Assembly: GCF_024171955.1 (NCBI RefSeq)
Contig: NZ_JAMTCS010000019.1
Coordinates: 1-51,205, forward strand
DNA: 51,205 nt
Source: Promicromonospora thailandica
GTDB lineage: Bacteria; Actinomycetota; Actinomycetes; Actinomycetales; Cellulomonadaceae
Direction of reading: 5' to 3'
The notes below the pieces were generated by a model, which saw nothing but the letters and a program-made list of their open reading frames with translations, ran no database searches and was not told the origin of the DNA. The translations under genes and the position numbers were made by a program. Shown piece after piece: positions 8,472-15,857 of the stretch. How positions within the stretch are numbered: the first letter of the stretch is position 1; each line of letters begins with the position of its first letter.

Positions 8472-8494
8472 GCCTTGTAGGTTGTCCACAAGGC
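8472..8494. promoter_or_regulatory. Palindromic element upstream of fabD (candidate FasR site)
   Basis: GCCTTGT at 8472 and ACAAGGC at 8488 are perfect 7-bp inverted arms. Nested inside and overlapping them is the 10-bp palindrome TTGTCCACAA at 8482-8491. It lies 65-87 bp before the fabD start and shares its TTGT/ACAA ends with the inverted repeat before the fasR-like gene. Binding by FasR is an inference. Confidence 0.5.
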
Positions 8495-8558
8495 CCCCCG
8501 ACCAGGTTGGTACGGGTCGCGACGTCGCAAGCGCTGTCCGGGTTGGCAGAGTGGACGC

Positions 8559-9518
8559 GTGCTCGCCGTCGTCTGCCCTGGACAGGGCTCACAGACCCCC
8601 GGGATGCTCAGCGACTGGCTCGAGCTGCCCGGCACCGAACAACGCCTCGCCGCGGCGTCCGAGGCCGCCGGCCTCGACCTCGTGGCGCACGGCACCACGT
8701 CGGACGCGGACACGATCCGCGACACCGCCGTGGCGCAGCCGCTGATCGTCACCACCTCCCTGCTCGCCCTGCGCGCCGTCCTGGACGGCCGCGAGGCAGC
8801 CGACGTCGTCGACGTCACCGCGGGCCACTCCGTCGGCGAGCTGTCGGCCGCGGCCGTGGCGGGCGCCCTGACCGACGACGGCGCGGCCGGCCTGGTCGCG
8901 CGCCGCGCCCGGGCGATGGCCACCGCGGCGGCCGCGGCGCCGTCCGGCATGAGCGCCGTCGTGGGCGGCGACCCGGACGAGGTGCTCGCCGCGATCGAGG
9001 CCGCGGGCCTGTGGCCCGCCAACGTCAACGGCGCGGGCCAGACGGTCGCCGCCGGCGCGCTGGAGAACCTCGCCAAGCTCGCGGAGAACCCGCCCACCCG
9101 GGCCCGGGTGATCCCGCTGCAGGTGGCGGGCGCCTTCCACACCCCGTTCATGGACGCGGCCCGCGCCGAGTTCGAGCCGGTGGCCCTCGGCTGGGACGCC
9201 GCGGACCCGACGCTGCCGTTCCTGGCCGACCTCGACGGCACGGCCTACACGGGTGGTACCCACGGCCACGGCACGGGCGCCGACGTGCTGCGCAACCTCG
9301 CGGGCCAGGTCACGGCGCCGGTGCGCTGGGACCTCATCATGACGGCCCTCGCGGAGCGCGGTGTGACGGGCCTGCTGGAGCTCGCCCCGGGCGGTGTGCT
9401 CACGGGCCTGGCCAAGCGCGGCCTCAAGGGCGTCGAGACCGTGGCGGTCAAGACGCCGGCCGACCTGGACGCGGCCCGCGCGCTCGTCGCGGCCCACAGC
9501 ACGGCGGGAGCCGCCTGA
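8559..9518 (+). CDS. fabD: Malonyl-CoA:ACP transacylase
   Basis: A 319-residue enzyme that moves malonyl groups from CoA to ACP for fatty acid elongation. It starts MLAVVCPGQGSQTPGML (the GQGSQ loop) and has the nucleophile Ser91 in GHSVGE and the catalytic His194 in GAFHTPFM. The length is normal for FabD. The GTG start at 8559 lacks a clear ribosome binding site, so initiation may be leaderless or weak. Its stop overlaps the fabH start by one base (TGATG), so the genes are coupled. It is the first gene of the fabD-fabH-acpP-fabF cluster and probably the target of the upstream regulator. Confidence 0.96.
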   Translation: MLAVVCPGQGSQTPGMLSDWLELPGTEQRLAAASEAAGLDLVAHGTTSDADTIRDTAVAQPLIVTTSLLALRAVLDGREAADVVDVTAGHSVGELSAAAVAGALTDDGAAGLVARRARAMATAAAAAPSGMSAVVGGDPDEVLAAIEAAGLWPANVNGAGQTVAAGALENLAKLAENPPTRARVIPLQVAGAFHTPFMDAARAEFEPVALGWDAADPTLPFLADLDGTAYTGGTHGHGTGADVLRNLAGQVTAPVRWDLIMTALAERGVTGLLELAPGGVLTGLAKRGLKGVETVAVKTPADLDAARALVAAHSTAGAA

Positions 9519-10519
9519 TGGCCACCCTGCAGCAGGCACAGCCCACGCAGTTCTCGCGGATCCTCGCGATCGGCGCGGAGCGCGGCGAGCTCGTCGTCAC
9601 GAACGACGACATCGCTGGTCCGATCGACTCCTCCGACGAGTGGATCCGGCAGCGCACCGGCATCATCACGCGTCGCCGCGCCGGCGCGGACAAGGACGTG
9701 CTCGACCTGGCGGAGACCGCCTCGGTGCGGGCGCTGGAGGCCGCGGGCCTGACCGGCGCGGACATCGACGCCGTCATCCTGTCGACCATCACCCACATGC
9801 ACATGACGCCGTCGGGCGCCGCCATCCTGGCGGAGCGCCTCGGCGCGACACCGGCCGCGGCCTACGACGTCTCGGCCGCCTGCGCGGGCTACGCGTACGG
9901 CATCGGCCAGGCGGACGCCCTGGTGCGCGCGGGCCTGGCCCGCCACGTGCTGGTGATCGGCGCCGAGAAGCTCAGCGAGATCATCGACCCGACCGACCGC
10001 TCCATCTCGTTCCTGCTGGGCGACGGCGCGGGCGCCGCGATCGTCGGCCCGTCCGACACCCCGGGCATCGGCCCGACGGTGTGGGGCTCGGACGGCTCCA
10101 AGGCCACCGCGATCCGGCAGACGCACTCGTGGACCGAGCTGCGCGAGGACCCCTCGCTCGGCTGGCCCACGCTGCGCCAGGACGGCCCCACGGTGTTCAA
10201 GTGGGCGAGCTTCCAGATGGCGCCGGTCGCCGAGAAGGCCATGGCCGAGGCGGGCGTCACCGCCGAGGACATCCAGGTCTTCATCCCGCACCAGGCCAAC
10301 ATGCGCATCATCGACCAGATGAAGAAGCAGCTCGGGCTGCCCGAGTCGGTGGTGATCGCGCGCGACATCGCCGAGACCGGCAACACGTCGGCGGCGTCCA
10401 TCCCGCTGGCCGCCGAGCGGCTCCTGTCCGAGGGGCAGGCGAAGTCCGGCGACCTCGCACTCCAGATCGGGTTCGGCGCGGGCCTCGTCTACGCCGCGCA
10501 GGTCGTGGTCCTTCCCTGA
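9518..10519 (+). CDS. fabH: Beta-ketoacyl-ACP synthase III
   Basis: A 333-residue thiolase-fold enzyme that starts fatty acid synthesis by condensing an acyl-CoA with malonyl-ACP. The triad is Cys122 in SAACAGYAYG, His258 in FIPHQANMR and Asn289 in GNTSAAS. In actinobacteria FabH usually prefers branched primers, giving iso/anteiso fatty acids; substrate choice cannot be read here. ATG overlaps the fabD stop. It is followed by a 107-bp gap before acpP. Confidence 0.97.
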   Translation: MATLQQAQPTQFSRILAIGAERGELVVTNDDIAGPIDSSDEWIRQRTGIITRRRAGADKDVLDLAETASVRALEAAGLTGADIDAVILSTITHMHMTPSGAAILAERLGATPAAAYDVSAACAGYAYGIGQADALVRAGLARHVLVIGAEKLSEIIDPTDRSISFLLGDGAGAAIVGPSDTPGIGPTVWGSDGSKATAIRQTHSWTELREDPSLGWPTLRQDGPTVFKWASFQMAPVAEKAMAEAGVTAEDIQVFIPHQANMRIIDQMKKQLGLPESVVIARDIAETGNTSAASIPLAAERLLSEGQAKSGDLALQIGFGAGLVYAAQVVVLP

Positions 10520-10626
10520 CGAGGGTGCCCGTTGTGCATTCCGGTCGCCGGATGCGCCAAGATCTGACCAGCAAGACTCCGGTGCCCGACGGCGCCGGTG
10601 ACCGTTACGAAAGATAAGGAAGTCCC

Positions 10627-10875
10627 ATGGCCAACACGGACCAGGAGATCCTCACGGGCCTCGCCGAGATCGTCGCCGAGGAGACGGGCCTCGACACGGC
10701 CGACGTCCTGCTCGAGAAGTCCTTCACCGACGACCTCGACATCGACTCCCTGTCGATGATGACCATCGTCACGCACGCCGAGGACAAGTTCGGGGTTCGC
10801 ATCCCGGACGAGGAGGTCAAGAACCTCGCCACCGTCGGCGACGCCGTGAGCTTCATCAAGAGCGCCCAGGCCTGA
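10627..10875 (+). CDS. acpP: Acyl carrier protein
   Basis: An 82-residue acidic four-helix protein. Ser41 in DDLDIDSLSMM is the attachment site of 4'-phosphopantetheine, on which acyl chains are carried during synthesis. A strong ribosome binding site (AAGGAAG) precedes the ATG, consistent with the high expression expected of ACP. It lies between fabH and fabF as in most actinobacteria. The ACP synthase that activates it is not in the window. Confidence 0.97.
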   Translation: MANTDQEILTGLAEIVAEETGLDTADVLLEKSFTDDLDIDSLSMMTIVTHAEDKFGVRIPDEEVKNLATVGDAVSFIKSAQA

Positions 10876-10999
10876 TCCGCCCCCGGCGGCCGCCGCGGGC
10901 CCACCCGGCTCCGCGGCGCCGCCGGGCACGCGCTGCCCACGAGACAGCGCACCCCGCAGCACCTGCCCCCTTCGTCCCACCATCCTCGGGAGCATCACC

Positions 11000-12244
11000 A
11001 TGACCTCCGCACGCGAAGTCGTCGTCACCGGCCTCGGCGCCACCACCCCGCTCGGCGGGGACGTGGCATCCACGTGGGAGGCCGCCCTCGCCGGCGTCTC
11101 GGGGGCGCACACCCTCGACAACGACTGGGCGGAGAAGTACGGCCTGCCCGTCACGTTCGCCGCCACCATCAAGGTCGACCCGGCCGAGGTGCTGTCGCGC
11201 CCCGAGACCAAGCGCATGGACCCGTCCGCGCAGTACGCGGTCGTCGCTGCGCGCGAGGCGTGGGCCGACGCGGGCACCCCCGAGGTCCCCGGCGAGCGGC
11301 TCGGCGCCGTGGTGTCGTCGGGCATCGGCGGTATCCAGACCATCCTGGACAGCTGGGACACCATGCGGGAGCGCGGCGCGCGCCGCATGCTGCCCATGAC
11401 GGTCCCCATGCTCATGCCGAACTCGCCCTCGGCGTACGTCTCCCTCGAGTTCGGTGCCCGCGCGGGCACCCACGCGCTCGTCTCGGCCTGCGCCTCGGGC
11501 GCCGAGGCCGTCGGGTACGCCGTGGAGATGATCCGCACGGGCCGGGCCGACGTCGTCGTCGCCGGCGGCACCGAGGCCTCGATCCACCCGATGCCGCTCG
11601 GCGGGTTCGCGGCGTCGCGCACGCTGTCGCTGCGCAACGACGAGCCGGAGCGCGCCTCGCGGCCCTACGACGTCGACCGCGACGGCTTCGTGCTGGGCGA
11701 GGGCGCCGCCGTCCTGGTGCTGGAGAGCGCCGAGCACGCGGCCGCCCGCGGCGCGCGCGTCTACGCGAAGATCAGCGGCGTCGGCCTCTCGTCGGACGCC
11801 TACCACATCACCTCGCCCGACCCCGAGGGCACGGGCCAGGTCGCGGCCATGCGCGCCGCGCTGGAGGACGCCGGGGTGACGCCCGCCGACGTCGTGCACG
11901 TGAACGCGCACGCCACCTCCACCAAGGTGGGCGACCTCACCGAGACCGCCTCGATCCGCAAGCTCTTCGGGTCGGACGCCGACCACGTGCAGCTCTCGGC
12001 CACCAAGTCGATGACCGGCCACCTGCTGGGCGGTGCCGGCGCCATCGAGTCGCTGTTCGCGGTCAAGGCCGTGGCCGAGCGCCTCGCCCCGCCGACCATC
12101 AACGTGGACAACCCCGACCCCGAGCTCCAGGTGCCCCTGGTGCGGGACGAGCCGGCGAAGCTGCCGGGCGGCGACATCGCCGCGATCAACAACTCGTTCG
12201 GCTTCGGCGGCCACAACGTCGCCCTCCTGATCCAGAACGCCTGA
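11000..12244 (+). CDS. fabF: Beta-ketoacyl-ACP synthase II
   Basis: A 414-residue condensing enzyme that elongates acyl-ACP with malonyl-ACP. The catalytic residues are Cys164 in VSACASGAEA, His304 in NAHATST and His341 in KSMTGHLLGG. The GFGGHN loop near the C-terminus is also typical. GGGAG precedes the ATG. It is the last gene of the cluster; a strong stem-loop follows ten bases after the stop. Confidence 0.97.
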   Translation: MTSAREVVVTGLGATTPLGGDVASTWEAALAGVSGAHTLDNDWAEKYGLPVTFAATIKVDPAEVLSRPETKRMDPSAQYAVVAAREAWADAGTPEVPGERLGAVVSSGIGGIQTILDSWDTMRERGARRMLPMTVPMLMPNSPSAYVSLEFGARAGTHALVSACASGAEAVGYAVEMIRTGRADVVVAGGTEASIHPMPLGGFAASRTLSLRNDEPERASRPYDVDRDGFVLGEGAAVLVLESAEHAAARGARVYAKISGVGLSSDAYHITSPDPEGTGQVAAMRAALEDAGVTPADVVHVNAHATSTKVGDLTETASIRKLFGSDADHVQLSATKSMTGHLLGGAGAIESLFAVKAVAERLAPPTINVDNPDPELQVPLVRDEPAKLPGGDIAAINNSFGFGGHNVALLIQNA

Positions 12245-12253
12245 TCCACGGGC

Positions 12254-12301
12254 ACGTGTCGGACGCTCAGGTCACCCAGGTGATCTGAGCGTCCGACACG
12301 T
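12254..12301 (+). terminator. Stem-loop terminator after fabF
   Basis: Perfect 17-bp arms, ACGTGTCGGACGCTCAG at 12254 and its complement ending at 12301, enclose a 14-base loop that itself has a TCACC/GGTGA pairing. It ends fab cluster transcription before def. No long T-run follows, as is common in high-GC genomes. Confidence 0.85.
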
Positions 12302-12352
12302 CCGGGGGTGTGCCGACGGCGCTCCCCGGTGCTGACATGGGAGAATGTCACC

Positions 12353-12838
12353 ATGGCAATGCGTGAGATCCGAGTGGTTCCCGACCCCGTGCTACGTACC
12401 CCGTGCGACACCGTGACGACCATCGACGACCGCGTCCGCGGCCTCGTCGCGGACCTCGTCGAGACGGTGGACGACGAAGGGCGCGCCGGCCTGGCCGCCA
12501 ACCAGATCGGCGTCTCGCTGCGCGCCTTCTCGTGGAACATCGAGGGCGACATCGGCTACGTGCTCAACCCGCGCATCGTCGAGCTGGGCGAGGAGCTGCA
12601 GGAGGGCGGCGAGGGCTGCCTGTCGGTCCCCGGCCTCTGGTACCCCACCGTCCGCGCCAACTACGCCCGCGTCGAGGGCATCGACCTGGACGGCAACCCG
12701 CTCACCGTGGAGGGCACCGGCCTCATGGCGCGCTGCCTGCAGCACGAGTGCGACCACCTCGACGGCATGGTCTACCTCGACCGGCTGCAGAAGGAGACGC
12801 GCCGGGCCGCGATGCGGGAGCTGCGCGCCCGGCTCTGA
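12353..12838 (+). CDS. def: Peptide deformylase
   Basis: A 161-residue metallohydrolase that removes the formyl group from nascent proteins. The three motifs are present: GLAANQIG (residues 46-53), EGCLS with metal ligand Cys89, and QHECDHLDG with ligands His131 and His135 and catalytic Glu132. Start ATG 12353 has GGGAG about ten bases upstream; an ATG two codons later is possible. The protein is slightly shorter than type I enzymes at its C-terminus. It stands alone after the fab terminator. Confidence 0.95.
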   Translation: MAMREIRVVPDPVLRTPCDTVTTIDDRVRGLVADLVETVDDEGRAGLAANQIGVSLRAFSWNIEGDIGYVLNPRIVELGEELQEGGEGCLSVPGLWYPTVRANYARVEGIDLDGNPLTVEGTGLMARCLQHECDHLDGMVYLDRLQKETRRAAMRELRARL

Positions 12839-12865
12839 CCGGCCCGTGAGGGATCAGCGGGCGAT

Positions 12866-12972
12866 TTCGTACGTTCACCCCCTGTGGGATGAATCATGCC
12901 CAGATTCGTACGACCACTAGTGGCGATACGTCCCTTTAGGCAAGAATGTGCCGCACGAACTCGTCGTACGAA
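12866..12972. promoter_or_regulatory. Three TTCGTACG elements upstream of the DUF3145 gene
   Basis: In the 288-bp non-coding gap between def and the DUF3145 gene, TTCGTACG occurs at 12866, TTCGTACGA at 12905 and its reverse complement TCGTACGAA at 12964. The core TCGTACGA is palindromic, so these look like repeated sites for one dimeric DNA-binding protein. No gene is seen in the gap. The regulator is unknown. Confidence 0.5.
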
Positions 12973-13126
12973 GTGATCTTTTCGGCGACATGCGTGTCAG
13001 TTCGCCTCGCATGTCACCGAGGGATCGGGCAGGATGTGGTCCGAAGCACTGCTGTGCAACCGGCCACAGCGTCACCGCCCTGGTGAGGACGTAGGGGAAG
13101 ACGTACCTCGATCCAGGGAGGAAGAC

Positions 13127-13624
13127 ATGGCCGGTGTCATCACGCGGGGTGTGCTGTTCGTGCACTCCGCGCCACGTGCCCTGTGCCCCCACATCGAGTG
13201 GGCCGCAGGGAACGTCCTTGGCGTGCGCGTATCCATGGACTGGACCGCGCAGCCCGCAGGGCGTGGCCTGTACCGCGCCGAGTACTCGTGGCAGGGGCCG
13301 CAGGGCACGGGCGCCAAGCTCGCGTCCGCCCTGCGCGGTTGGGCGCACCTGCGCTACGAGGTCACCGAGGACGCGAGCAACGGGGCCGACGGCGCCCGCT
13401 GGTCGCACACCCCCGACCTCGGCATCTTCCACGCCATGACCGACGTGCACGGCAACGTGGTGGTCCCCGAGGACCGTGTCCGCGCCGCCCTGGAGCTCGC
13501 CGACCCGCGCGCCATGCGCGAGGCCCTCGACCTCGCCCTGGGCGCGGCGTGGGACGACGAGCTGGAGCCCTTCCGCTACGCCGGCCTGGGCGCCCCGGTG
13601 CGCTGGCTCCACCAGGTCGGCTGA
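13127..13624 (+). CDS. DUF3145 family protein
   Basis: A 165-residue cytoplasmic protein of the actinobacterial DUF3145 family: it starts MAGVITRGVLFVHSAPRALC and has HIEWAAGNVLGV, WAHLRYEVTED and DLGIFHAMTDVHGN. The function is unknown and no catalytic motif is apparent. GGGAGG sits seven bases before ATG 13127, supporting this start over the longer frame from 13034. The upstream gap carries three TTCGTACGA-type repeats. Its last 49 bp overlap the end of the convergent HTTM gene. Confidence 0.9.
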   Translation: MAGVITRGVLFVHSAPRALCPHIEWAAGNVLGVRVSMDWTAQPAGRGLYRAEYSWQGPQGTGAKLASALRGWAHLRYEVTEDASNGADGARWSHTPDLGIFHAMTDVHGNVVVPEDRVRAALELADPRAMREALDLALGAAWDDELEPFRYAGLGAPVRWLHQVG

Positions 13625-14469
13625 GCCACCCGGCGGGCGACCGCCGTGTCCCGCAGGAACACGCAGTCGCCCGCCATCATGAACAGCGAGAAGAACGGCA
13701 GGCCCAGGACCACGGCGATGGCCGCGTGCATGAGCAGCGCCCCGCCGACCGCGGCCGTGCGCAGCCGCCGGTGCAGCACCAGGATCGGGAACGCGACCTG
13801 CAGCGCCAGCGTGCCCCACGTGGCCGTGGCCACCAGCCAGCCCTGGCCCACGACGAGGTCGGCCAGGAGCGGCCACGGCCGGAACTGCGGCAGCGCCAGG
13901 GGGTAGTGCACCGCCGTGCCGTCGCGCCAGGCGGCCCCCTCGAGCTTGAACAGGCCCGACAGCACGTACACCAGGCAGACCTGGGCGCCCACCGCGAGCA
14001 CGGCGGTGTTGTGCGCGAGGGTGCGCACCGGCCCCGGCACACCCCTCCCCCGTCGGCGGGCGTCGAGCGACCAGCGCGCGGACGTGTCGGCGAGGCAGAG
14101 GTACAGCAGCAGGATCCGGGCGAGGTTCAGCCCCTGGTCGGCCACCAGGGGGTTGACCGCCGTCAGCACGGACCAGCCGAGCAGGAGCAGGGGCACCGTC
14201 CACCGCGCCCGCCAGCCCACCGTGACCAGCGCGGCGACCACCAGCACGCCGAGGCAGAGCACGGTGAGCGGGAGGTCGGGGAGCGGCTGCCCGCCGGCCG
14301 GCGTCGTCCAGCGGGCGCCGTCGCCCCACAGGGCCGCGCGGTCCGCGAGGTTCGCCGCCACGTAGGCGCCGGTGCCCAGGCCCAGCAGGATGCGCGTCAG
14401 CGCGAGGCCGTAGGTCGCGTGCCGCTCCCGGGTCATCCAGCGCACGCCGGCGTCGAGCAGACGGGTCAC
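13576..14469 (-). CDS. HTTM-domain membrane protein (SdpB-like)
   Basis: A 297-residue multi-pass membrane protein with six or more hydrophobic segments, for example LTVLCLGVLVVAALVTVGW and TVPLLLLGWSVLTAV. The segment GLNLARILLLYLCLADTSAR and LSGLFKLEGAAWRDGTAVHY match the HTTM fold shared by SdpB and vitamin-K-dependent carboxylase-like proteins. In Bacillus, SdpB helps mature the SdpC toxin. The GTG start at 14469 overlaps the stop of the DUF5819 gene (GTGA), so the two form a coupled pair. The 3' end runs 49 bp into the DUF3145 gene on the other strand. No SdpC-like toxin gene is next to it, so the Sdp link is structural only. Confidence 0.78.
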   Translation of the reverse strand: MTRLLDAGVRWMTRERHATYGLALTRILLGLGTGAYVAANLADRAALWGDGARWTTPAGGQPLPDLPLTVLCLGVLVVAALVTVGWRARWTVPLLLLGWSVLTAVNPLVADQGLNLARILLLYLCLADTSARWSLDARRRGRGVPGPVRTLAHNTAVLAVGAQVCLVYVLSGLFKLEGAAWRDGTAVHYPLALPQFRPWPLLADLVVGQGWLVATATWGTLALQVAFPILVLHRRLRTAAVGGALLMHAAIAVVLGLPFFSLFMMAGDCVFLRDTAVARRVAQPTWWSQRTGAPRPA

Positions 14470-15257
14470 GGCGCCCGGCCCCCGAGCCGCGCCCAGGTGG
14501 CGGCGAAGGCCGCGTCGTCCTGCCCGGGCAGCCGCAGGGGGGCGCGGGCGCCGAGGGTCAGCTCGTCGGGCGGCGGGGCCGGCGCGCCGGGCGGCGCGAC
14601 CTCGCGGCGCACCACGGCGGCCTGGACGTAGACGGGATCGCCGTCGTCCGGCGCGGCCCGCTCCGCGCTGACCACCTGGGTCGCGTAGGCGGTCAGTGCA
14701 CGGTCCGCGGCCAGGTAGCGGTCGACGACGGCGGCCGGCGCCCCTGCGTCGGTCAGGTCCGCACGACTGCCCCCCGTGGAGCCCAGCGCCAGGACGCGGG
14801 CGTCGTCGGGCAGCGCGAGGTACGCCGCGCGCACCTCCGCGGCCAGGCGGCGGGCGGGCCGTTCGGTGGCGGCCGGGAGCACGTGGCCCATCAGGGCGCG
14901 GGTCTCGACGGCCGTCGCGTCGGTCCACGGTCCCGGCTCCAGGGCGCCGCCGGGTCCGCTCGCCCAGACCCCGCGCACCCGCAGCACGTAGTCGACGTGC
15001 AGAGGTTCCGGCGCGAAGAGCGACCAGCCCTGGTCGAAGACGGGCGTCATCCAGGCTCGCAGCACGCGGTGGGCGGGCGTGGTGACGGGCTGGTCGGACA
15101 GCGGCTCGTCGTGCCCCGTGAGCCGTCCGGGCGCCGTCCACAGCACGGTCGCGACGAGGTGAGCGGCAAGGACCGCCCAGGCCACGAGCCCGGCGGCCCG
15201 CAGGCGCCGGGAGACGGCGGGCGCCCCGGAGTCCGGCCCCTCGCGCGCAGTGCTCAC
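14466..15257 (-). CDS. DUF5819 family membrane-anchored protein
   Basis: A 263-residue protein with one N-terminal membrane segment (LVAWAVLAAHLVATVLWT) and a large domain predicted to lie outside. The segment TPVFDQGWSLFAPEPLHVDY is the conserved hallmark of DUF5819 proteins, which often precede HTTM proteins in actinobacteria and occupy the place SdpA has before SdpB. The exact role is unknown. The GTG at 15257 is chosen; an in-frame ATG at 15302 would add 15 residues. It is translationally coupled to the HTTM gene. Confidence 0.75.
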   Translation of the reverse strand: MSTAREGPDSGAPAVSRRLRAAGLVAWAVLAAHLVATVLWTAPGRLTGHDEPLSDQPVTTPAHRVLRAWMTPVFDQGWSLFAPEPLHVDYVLRVRGVWASGPGGALEPGPWTDATAVETRALMGHVLPAATERPARRLAAEVRAAYLALPDDARVLALGSTGGSRADLTDAGAPAAVVDRYLAADRALTAYATQVVSAERAAPDDGDPVYVQAAVVRREVAPPGAPAPPPDELTLGARAPLRLPGQDDAAFAATWARLGGRAP

Positions 15258-15447
15258 CGCGCACAGGGTGCCAGACGCCGGGGCGCCCGGGCCAGAAAGC
15301 ATCGCTCGCCGCGACCCCGGAGAGTCGGCACAAGCCCTGGCTAGCTGGTGCTACTACGAGGGCGCGCTTGCACTCCCACGCAAGGCGGCCGCGGCTTCGA
15401 AGATCGTCGCCTGGGAGGCGCCGAGCTCCAGGTACGGCGTACGCCGT

Positions 15448-15612
15448 CAGGCCTGGACGCCCGACGATGACGCGGTCGTCAGAAGTCACAGCGCAGACGA
15501 TGCGGCACGGATCCTCGGCCGGACGCTGCAGTCGGTCGCCATGCGGAGATGGCGGCTCGGGATCCGGGTGCAGCCGCGGCATGTTCCGCTGCCGCCGACG
15601 CCGTCCCCGTGA
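15448..15612 (+). pseudogene. SANT/Myb-like HTH fragment
   Basis: The plus frame contains AWTPDDDAVVRSHSADDAAR followed by ILGRTLQSVAMRRWRLGI, a homeodomain-like repeat found in small actinobacterial and phage DNA-binding proteins. The frame is open from 15250 to 15612, but it has no good start with a ribosome binding site and its 5' part lies antisense to the DUF5819 start. It is probably a remnant of a larger gene, or a small protein translated from an unrecognised start. The region 15303-15447 otherwise holds nothing recognisable. Confidence 0.35.
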
Positions 15613-15729
15613 GCTTGCACGGCCGGCCTGTGCGCACAACCTCCAGCGACTCCCGACCGGCGCGTCCCCGTCACGCACGGGGATCGGCCCGCGCACGCAG
15701 TAAGATCCTCCAGCGGCGCGCTGCCGCGG

Positions 15730-15803
15730 GCCCCGTTAGCTCAGCTGGTCAGAGCAGGAGACTCATAATCTCTCGGTCGCGGGTTCAAGTCCTGCACGGG
15801 GCA
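15730..15803 (+). tRNA. tRNA with CAU anticodon (elongator Met or Ile2)
   Basis: A 74-nt cloverleaf. The acceptor is GCCCCGT/ACGGGGC with A73, and no CCA is encoded. The anticodon stem GGAGA/TCTCT encloses loop CTCATAA, giving CAU. The T arm is GCGGG-TTCAAGT-CCTGC. The acceptor G-C pair and paired D arm exclude initiator tRNA. Whether it is tRNA-Met or the lysidine-modified tRNA-Ile2 cannot be settled by eye. Confidence 0.93.
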
Positions 15804-15808
15804 CACGA

Positions 15809-15837
15809 AGGCCCGGAATCCGCTGGATTCCGGGCCT
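15809..15837 (+). terminator. Terminator after tRNA(CAU)
   Basis: Perfect 13-bp arms AGGCCCGGAATCC and GGATTCCGGGCCT flank a GCT loop, starting five bases after the tRNA. It also lies just past the 3' end of the convergent M15 peptidase gene and may serve both directions. Confidence 0.85.
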
Positions 15838-15857
15838 CCGCGCTGTCACGGCCCCGG

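Noticed and set aside
12866-12972. TTCGTACGA elements as SOS boxes
   Set aside because: They do not match the actinobacterial LexA consensus TCGAAC-N4-GTTCGA.
13127-13624. DUF3145 gene as the missing SdpC-like toxin of the HTTM pair
   Set aside because: It has no signal peptide, lies on the opposite strand and belongs to a conserved cytoplasmic family.
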